Positions 59,172 to 64,000 of a stretch of 64,000 nucleotides of DNA are shown in pieces (positions within the stretch are counted from its first letter, which is position 1; the number at the start of each line of letters is the position of its first letter). Source of the DNA: an uncultured Rothia sp. (GTDB taxonomy: Bacteria; Actinomycetota; Actinomycetes; Actinomycetales; Micrococcaceae). Under the pieces are notes generated by a model. That model had not been told where the DNA came from, did no database searches, and saw nothing but the letters and a program-made list of their open reading frames with translations. The position numbers and the translations under genes are program-made. The stretch is from contig CAMIIP010000002.1 of assembly GCA_946222285.1 (NCBI GenBank), forward strand, positions 1-64,000. Direction: 5' to 3'.

Positions 59172-62100
59172 ATGAAAGAGAAAAGACAGCGAAAAATGCT
59201 GAGTCCGGAAGAAATTGCAGATGCACTGGGCAGACCTCGTCCCACTGCTGAGCAGTCCGCAATTATTTCTGCTCCGCTGGCGCCTCGATTGGTGGTAGCC
59301 GGTGCCGGATCGGGTAAAACTGCGACCATGGTCGATCGAGTGGTGTGGCTGGTAGCTAATGGACTGGTCGAGGCCGATCAGGTTCTGGGCGTGACCTTCA
59401 CCCGTAAAGCTGCCGGTGAACTACGCGAGCGTATGCGGATTCGTTTGGAACAGTTGCGCCGTCTCGGCCTGGTCAGCGTTACCCTGCAAGGACAGGAAAA
59501 AACGGGGGAAACCCAACCTCAAAATAAAGCTATTCCAGTCACGGATCCCAGCGTGTCCACCTATCACTCGTACGCGAACTCGCTGGTAGCCAACTACGGG
59601 TTGAGACTGGGAATCGAGCAGGACGCTCAGATGCTCGGCGGAGCGCAAGCCTGGCAGTTGGTAGCTCAGCTTGTTGAATACCTTGATCCGCGGCTCTTAC
59701 CCGTTGATCCGCCGTCGAAAAAATCAATGATAGACGGCGTGATGCAGCTTGCTGGAGAATGCGCCGAACACCTCATCGATCCGCAGAAAATTATTGACTG
59801 GTGCGAGGGGCAGATCGAACTTTTAGAAAAGCTGGAGAAACCCGGTGCGGTGACCGAACGAAACTCTCTGGTGAGTCGCCTGTATAATCGCAAATTCTTT
59901 GCAGCGCTGGTGCAACAGTACACGCGGTTGAAGAAAAATATGCAGGTCATGGATTATGGCGATTTGGTGGCGCTGGCTGCCCGTATCGCCCGCGAGATAC
60001 CGCAGGCGAGTGAAACAGAACGAGATCGCTATCGAGTAGTTTTGCTGGATGAATTTCAAGATACTTCACATGCCCAGATGCAACTTTTTTCAGATCTGTT
60101 TGGGGGCACACGCGGGCGAGAAGAACATCCGGTGATGGCAGTGGGCGATCCCAAGCAATCAATCTATGGTTTCCGCGGTGCATCCGATGGTCAGCTCTTT
60201 AGTTTCTACGACTATTTCCCCACAAAGAACACCGAAGCTAGCTATCTCACGGTGGCATGGCGTAACGATACCTCTATTTTGAGTGCGGCTAATACAATTG
60301 CTGCTCCCTTGCAGCAACAACCCGAATGGGTACGAACAAACCACCGAGTAGCCGTACCTGATTTGGTGGCTCGACCTGACCCCGGAGCGGGTAAAGTGCT
60401 CCTGGGACAGTACCTGACGAATCAGGACGAAGCTCGCGCTATAGCGGAACGAATTGCCCGCGAACGAGAAAAGTTTACTCACCGTCCGCTATCAGATATG
60501 CCTACCATGGCGGTCTTGTGCAAGAAACGTGCCATGATGGAACCGATTCGTCTTGCCTGTGAAGAACTCGGGGTACCCTTTCAGATTGTCGGTTTGGGAG
60601 GGTTGCTCGATACTCCCGAAGTCGTTGATATGGTAGCGGTTCTGCGAGTACTTGCCGATCCCGGACGCTCCGATGCGCTCATGCGGATTATGGCAGGAGC
60701 CCGCTGGCGTCTGGGCTTATCCGACCTTCTGGCGTTCGCTGATTGGGCCTCCTACCTTACCCGCGAACGCGATAGAGCAATCCGTGAAGGACGAGCCGAA
60801 AACCTTGCCCTAGAACTTTCCGAACAAGAAAAAACAGCAGAAGAAGCCCGCCAGCTCAAAGAGACTGTCTCGGACATTACCGACTACGCCTCACTAATTG
60901 AGGCCTTGGAAACGCTGCCCCAACCTGGCTGGACATCGTATCGGGGGCGCTCGCTGACCGACGAAGGGCGGGCACGGTTGCGCTCACTTGCTGGCGAACT
61001 TCAGTATCTGCGCCAGTTCATGGCAGATGATTTATCAAATCTGCTGTACGAGATTGAACAGACGATTCTGCTGGATATTGAACTGGCGGCTAAACCCGGA
61101 CGCGCTAGCCATGAAGCACGCAGAAACATCGATGCTTTCCATGATGTCGCCGCGCAATATACTCTGACCGCACCGCGTATCAACGCTACCCTCCATGCTG
61201 GGGCAGAGATTTTTCGTGAGAACGGCAATGATGAACCAGAAACTCCCATGAACGAAGAGAACGAGAAAATCCTTCGTTTTTCTCTCAGCGCTTCGAGCGG
61301 TTCCGCCAGCGGCATTAACGGTTTTCTCTCGTGGCTGGACGCCGCGGCTGCCCAGGAATCTGGGTTAGAGATGGCCGCCGAAGAACCGCGTCACGATGCG
61401 GTGCAAATTCTCACCGTTCATGCTTCTAAGGGGCTGGAATGGGATCACGTATATATTCCCGGTCTATATCAGGGCGATTTTCCGCTCACTAAAGACTCGC
61501 GATGGACCCAAAACTCGGCAACTCTGCCGTGGCCGTTGCGCGGAGATTCAAGTTTTCTACCCGGGTGGAATCCTGAATCTGACAACCTTAAAGAATTCAA
61601 AGAGTACATGGAGGTCTTCAAAGAAGAAGCTTTGATTCACAGTACGGCAGAGGAACGCAGGCTTGCTTATGTTGGTTTAACGCGTGCTCGTTCCCTACTG
61701 ATGCTCACCACCGCTTCCTGGAAGGGCACGGCATCTAAGCCCGTGGATCCCTCAGAATTTTGGCTCATGTTAGAGGCCCAAGCAAGGACGACAAGCGATG
61801 GTTCTGAAGTATCAGAATCATTAGAGCAACACCCGGATCGCCCTGTTTTACTGACCAAATTTGACGAATCAGCGGTAGGAGATGAGAATCCTCAATCGGC
61901 ATCTCTGACCACCGCTCTTTGGCCTTTCGATCCCATCGACGGTCCTGAGATTGTGCAGTGGTCTAGCGAAGAAAGTCTTAACCAAGCCCACGATGCCGCT
62001 AATGCGCAGGGTAGCTCGCTCAACTCGCCGCCGAATAGTAGCACTTCAACCCCGTCGAACTCGCGCCGCGCTCGTCTAGAACGGGCAGCCCACAATATCT

Positions 62101-62900
62101 ATGCGGGTTTCATCGAAGACCAAGAGGGTCTTCTTGAATCGGCAATTTCTGGGGGAGAACAAGAAAACCAAGGACCAAACGTTGAAGACTGGTACCAGGA
62201 AACCGACCTACTCTTAGCTCTGCTCAACGAGCCAAGAGAGTACCAAGAATTCGAGTTACCCACCCACCTCAGCGCTTCGCAACTGGTGGCCCTGCGTTCT
62301 AATACAGAGGCTGTGATCGATGATTTCATCAGACCTATGCCGCAAAGACCGGGCATAGCAGCACGTCAGGGCAGCATGTTTCACTCCTGGGTGGAGTCTC
62401 ATTTTGAGCGTTCGGCCATGCTTGATTTCGAAGAAGAAGATTTTGCCGATGAGGATATAGACAATGAGCTTAGCCTGCCTGAGCTACGCGAGAATTTCTT
62501 GGCGAGCGAATGGGCTAATATTCAGCCCTGGGCGGTGGAATATCCGATTGAAACACCGGTTGAGGGTATCTCGGTACGCGGCCGTGTGGACGCGATTTTC
62601 CGGCACGTAGATAGTGCCGGGAAAGTTACCTGGGAGATGGTGGACTGGAAAACCGGTCGGGTTCCCACCCAGACCGAGATGGACTCAAAATCTATTCAGC
62701 TAGCTTTGTACCGTCTGGCTTTTGCTCGTTTGCACGGAATCAACGTGGAGGACGTTTTTGCCACCTTCTTCTACGTGAACGTGGGCAAAACCGTGCGTCC
62801 CAACCGGCTTGCTGATGAAGAATCTTTGCGGCGATTGATTCAGCGGGCACGGCGATCCGGTCAGAAAATTTCACGAGAGCAGAGGGGCGAACGGCGCTAG
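59172..62900 (+). CDS. adnB: AdnB-type helicase-nuclease subunit (lead motor)
   Basis: 1242 residues, longer than mycobacterial AdnB (about 1100). The UvrD-like motor is complete: Q motif RPTAEQSAIISAPLAP, Walker A VAGAGSGKTATM, LGVTFTRKAAGELRERM, Walker B VLLDEFQDTSHAQ, VGDPKQSIYGFRGASDG, TVHASKGLEWDHVYIPG and YVGLTRARSLLML. After a Ser/Asn/Pro-rich linker (about 930-970) comes the nuclease domain with GRVDAIFRH and WEMVDWKTGRVPTQ. AdnB drives translocation in the heterodimer (family knowledge). It is co-directional with adnA, 19 nt apart. Confidence 0.93.
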   Translation: MKEKRQRKMLSPEEIADALGRPRPTAEQSAIISAPLAPRLVVAGAGSGKTATMVDRVVWLVANGLVEADQVLGVTFTRKAAGELRERMRIRLEQLRRLGLVSVTLQGQEKTGETQPQNKAIPVTDPSVSTYHSYANSLVANYGLRLGIEQDAQMLGGAQAWQLVAQLVEYLDPRLLPVDPPSKKSMIDGVMQLAGECAEHLIDPQKIIDWCEGQIELLEKLEKPGAVTERNSLVSRLYNRKFFAALVQQYTRLKKNMQVMDYGDLVALAARIAREIPQASETERDRYRVVLLDEFQDTSHAQMQLFSDLFGGTRGREEHPVMAVGDPKQSIYGFRGASDGQLFSFYDYFPTKNTEASYLTVAWRNDTSILSAANTIAAPLQQQPEWVRTNHRVAVPDLVARPDPGAGKVLLGQYLTNQDEARAIAERIAREREKFTHRPLSDMPTMAVLCKKRAMMEPIRLACEELGVPFQIVGLGGLLDTPEVVDMVAVLRVLADPGRSDALMRIMAGARWRLGLSDLLAFADWASYLTRERDRAIREGRAENLALELSEQEKTAEEARQLKETVSDITDYASLIEALETLPQPGWTSYRGRSLTDEGRARLRSLAGELQYLRQFMADDLSNLLYEIEQTILLDIELAAKPGRASHEARRNIDAFHDVAAQYTLTAPRINATLHAGAEIFRENGNDEPETPMNEENEKILRFSLSASSGSASGINGFLSWLDAAAAQESGLEMAAEEPRHDAVQILTVHASKGLEWDHVYIPGLYQGDFPLTKDSRWTQNSATLPWPLRGDSSFLPGWNPESDNLKEFKEYMEVFKEEALIHSTAEERRLAYVGLTRARSLLMLTTASWKGTASKPVDPSEFWLMLEAQARTTSDGSEVSESLEQHPDRPVLLTKFDESAVGDENPQSASLTTALWPFDPIDGPEIVQWSSEESLNQAHDAANAQGSSLNSPPNSSTSTPSNSRRARLERAAHNIYAGFIEDQEGLLESAISGGEQENQGPNVEDWYQETDLLLALLNEPREYQEFELPTHLSASQLVALRSNTEAVIDDFIRPMPQRPGIAARQGSMFHSWVESHFERSAMLDFEEEDFADEDIDNELSLPELRENFLASEWANIQPWAVEYPIETPVEGISVRGRVDAIFRHVDSAGKVTWEMVDWKTGRVPTQTEMDSKSIQLALYRLAFARLHGINVEDVFATFFYVNVGKTVRPNRLADEESLRRLIQRARRSGQKISREQRGERR

Positions 62901-62935
62901 CGAATCGGTCAGCGGCGCGGTCTGCCGGTGCTGAT

Positions 62936-63937
62936 TTATCCGGTCTTCGCCGATGCAGATTCTTCGGGGGCAGTCTTTGCCTCTGAAGAATCTGAGATTT
63001 CGCCAACTCTGCGCAGATCTGACTCGAGGGTATGGAGAAGCTCATCGGCTTCTTCAATCATCACAGAGTCATCGAGCTCAATACCGCGGATAAGCCACTG
63101 AGCGAGGGCAAATTCAGCGTAGAGATTAGCACGCAAGGAGAGCGAAGTATCCGGACGTTGCGGCATCTGCTCGGCGTACACTGTCATCACCTGATCGATG
63201 AAAGAGCGGCTCTCACAGGCGAGTAACCAGGAGAAGTCCATTGCGGGATCGCCTACGCAAACTTCAGACCAACCGGTGACTTCGGTGATTTTTTTCTGGT
63301 TGAGCACCAGATTGTCTTCGCTGAGATCGCCGTGGACAACACGCGGGCGAAAATCCCACATCTTGGTATCTGTGAGTTGATCTCGCCAACGGCGCAGAAG
63401 CCCCTGCGGTACTCGGTCGGTTTCTTCTACACGATTTAGTTCTGCAAGCCGGCGTTCGCGTAGCTGCCCTGAGGTATAGACCGGTAGGTCGGCGTCCTCA
63501 ATAATCGTGGTAGGCATAACATGAATGGTGGCAATGAGTCGCCCCAGCGAGGTCGCTAAATCTTCAGTTCCCGATCGAGCATGGGCGGAAATTTCTGCGA
63601 GTTCATCAATGGTGTAGAGAGTTCCAGGGATATGCGTGTAAATAAAGGTTTGCATACCGCCTATTGGAACCGAACCAACGATGGTGGGCACCTGGAAGGG
63701 GAGGCGGGCACGTAATCCTGCCGAAAATGATTGCAGAATAACGTGTTCAGCTTCTAATCGGACGCTTGCTTCGGGATTTTTGGGTGAGCGCACGCGCCAG
63801 CGTTTGTCTTCTGAATCGATGATGATGGCGGAATCGAAGTCTACAGCGTCGTCTGCTGAGGGTAGAGCGGCTACGGGGTAGAGCCCGGGCACTCCGGCAG
63901 ATACAATAGCGGCAAGTTGAAGCGGTGTAACAGTCAC
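62936..63937 (-). CDS. APH-fold phosphotransferase-like protein with an altered catalytic motif
   Basis: 333 residues of the aminoglycoside phosphotransferase/choline kinase fold. The catalytic loop VVHGDLSEDNLVLN is intact, and VGDPAMDFSWLL follows. The segment that normally reads (I/V)DW, supplying the Mg2+-binding Asp, reads EVTGWSEV here, so that Asp is missing. It may use another ligand or lack kinase activity. Substrate unknown; do not read it as a resistance gene. The C-terminal about 25 residues are a disordered Ser/Glu/Ala tail. GTG 63937, probably leaderless, convergent with adnB with only 35 nt between. Confidence 0.8.
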   Translation of the reverse strand: MTVTPLQLAAIVSAGVPGLYPVAALPSADDAVDFDSAIIIDSEDKRWRVRSPKNPEASVRLEAEHVILQSFSAGLRARLPFQVPTIVGSVPIGGMQTFIYTHIPGTLYTIDELAEISAHARSGTEDLATSLGRLIATIHVMPTTIIEDADLPVYTSGQLRERRLAELNRVEETDRVPQGLLRRWRDQLTDTKMWDFRPRVVHGDLSEDNLVLNQKKITEVTGWSEVCVGDPAMDFSWLLACESRSFIDQVMTVYAEQMPQRPDTSLSLRANLYAEFALAQWLIRGIELDDSVMIEEADELLHTLESDLRRVGEISDSSEAKTAPEESASAKTG

Positions 63938-63943
63938 CTTTCC

Positions 63944-63949
63944 AGACTA
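63944..63949 (-). promoter_or_regulatory. -10 element, possibly leaderless (APH-fold gene)
   Basis: Minus-strand TAGTCT ends 6 nt before the GTG at 63937. The spacer GGAAAG could alternatively serve as a very close ribosome-binding site. Confidence 0.45.
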
Positions 63950-64000
63950 CAAGAGAATCAGCAGGTCACAGCAATGCAACAGAACTCTAGCCAGAAATTT

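Noticed and set aside
1..64000. CRISPR arrays, prophage genes, integrases, rRNA or tRNA genes
   Set aside because: None seen: no regularly spaced direct repeats, no phage structural or integrase proteins, and no rRNA-like sequence.

Overview
The window looks like a chromosome segment of an actinobacterium of the family Micrococcaceae. Rothia (R. dentocariosa / R. aeria type) is my best guess, inferred from moderate GC for an actinobacterium, protein style and gene order; no 16S or other species marker is present. Lineage signs are a monomeric NADP isocitrate dehydrogenase, a mycothiol deacetylase (MshB), a 7Fe ferredoxin next to actinobacterial DapC, the coproporphyrin-dependent heme pathway (HemY/HemQ/HemH), an AdnAB-type helicase-nuclease pair, and small actinobacterial families such as DUF3117 and DUF3107. 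Most of the sequence is ordinary housekeeping DNA. I see no rRNA, tRNA, CRISPR array, prophage or complete insertion sequence.

Layout. 0.2-7.7 kb: icd, a DUF488 protein, a Nudix-LOG fusion, an S9 peptidase and an RclA-type flavin disulfide reductase. 7.7-10.2 kb: a small membrane-protein group (three DUF805-type proteins, one C-terminally frameshifted) around pyroglutamyl peptidase. 10.2-21.1 kb: pgi, a BCCT osmolyte transporter, typA, mshB fused to a membrane domain, fdxA, dapC and gltA. 21.1-22.2 kb is the one clearly accessory spot: a decayed YefM/YoeB-type toxin-antitoxin remnant convergent with a Nudix gene. 22.3-29.1 kb: galE, the divergent pair dapD/dapE, and the gluABCD glutamate ABC transporter. 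29.1-39.8 kb: a DivIVA-like protein, a PIG-V-like glycosyltransferase, DUF3117, an O-methyltransferase, tatB, mrp, DUF1003, an MgtE-N/CBS protein, a general-stress-like protein, pepP, a PHP phosphoesterase and DUF523. 39.8-42.6 kb: a DEAD-box helicase, DUF3107 and a TetR regulator. 42.6-53.3 kb: a complete heme supercluster (hemA divergent from hemE-hemY-hemQ-hemH-hemC-hemD-hemB-hemL). 53.7-63.9 kb: mntH, a DEDDh exonuclease, adnA-adnB and an unusual APH-fold protein.

How the genes fit together. Icd and GltA are TCA-cycle enzymes. DapD, DapC and DapE are successive steps of the succinylase branch to meso-diaminopimelate and lysine. The nine hem genes cover glutamyl-tRNA to heme b through coproheme. 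MshB (mycothiol) and the RclA-like reductase suggest attention to thiol and oxidant stress, which would suit an oral organism exposed to hypothiocyanite. AdnAB would resect double-strand breaks. Long stretches resemble the order of the M. tuberculosis Rv1165-Rv1234 and Rv3201-Rv3211 neighbourhoods (from memory).

Beyond genes, the window has strong bidirectional terminators between most convergent pairs. It also has a family of short terminal-inverted-repeat elements (near 1, 14.1 and 39.2 kb), with related larger hairpin elements at 51.8 and 53.3 kb. At least eight genes have a TANNNT -10 hexamer ending 6-8 nt before the start codon and no Shine-Dalgarno sequence, which suggests leaderless mRNAs. 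A TetR-type palindrome lies in front of the TetR gene. No single large undescribed system is evident. The best leads are the repeat family, the Nudix-LOG fusion, the MshB-membrane fusion, the toxin-antitoxin relic and the DUF805 frameshift.
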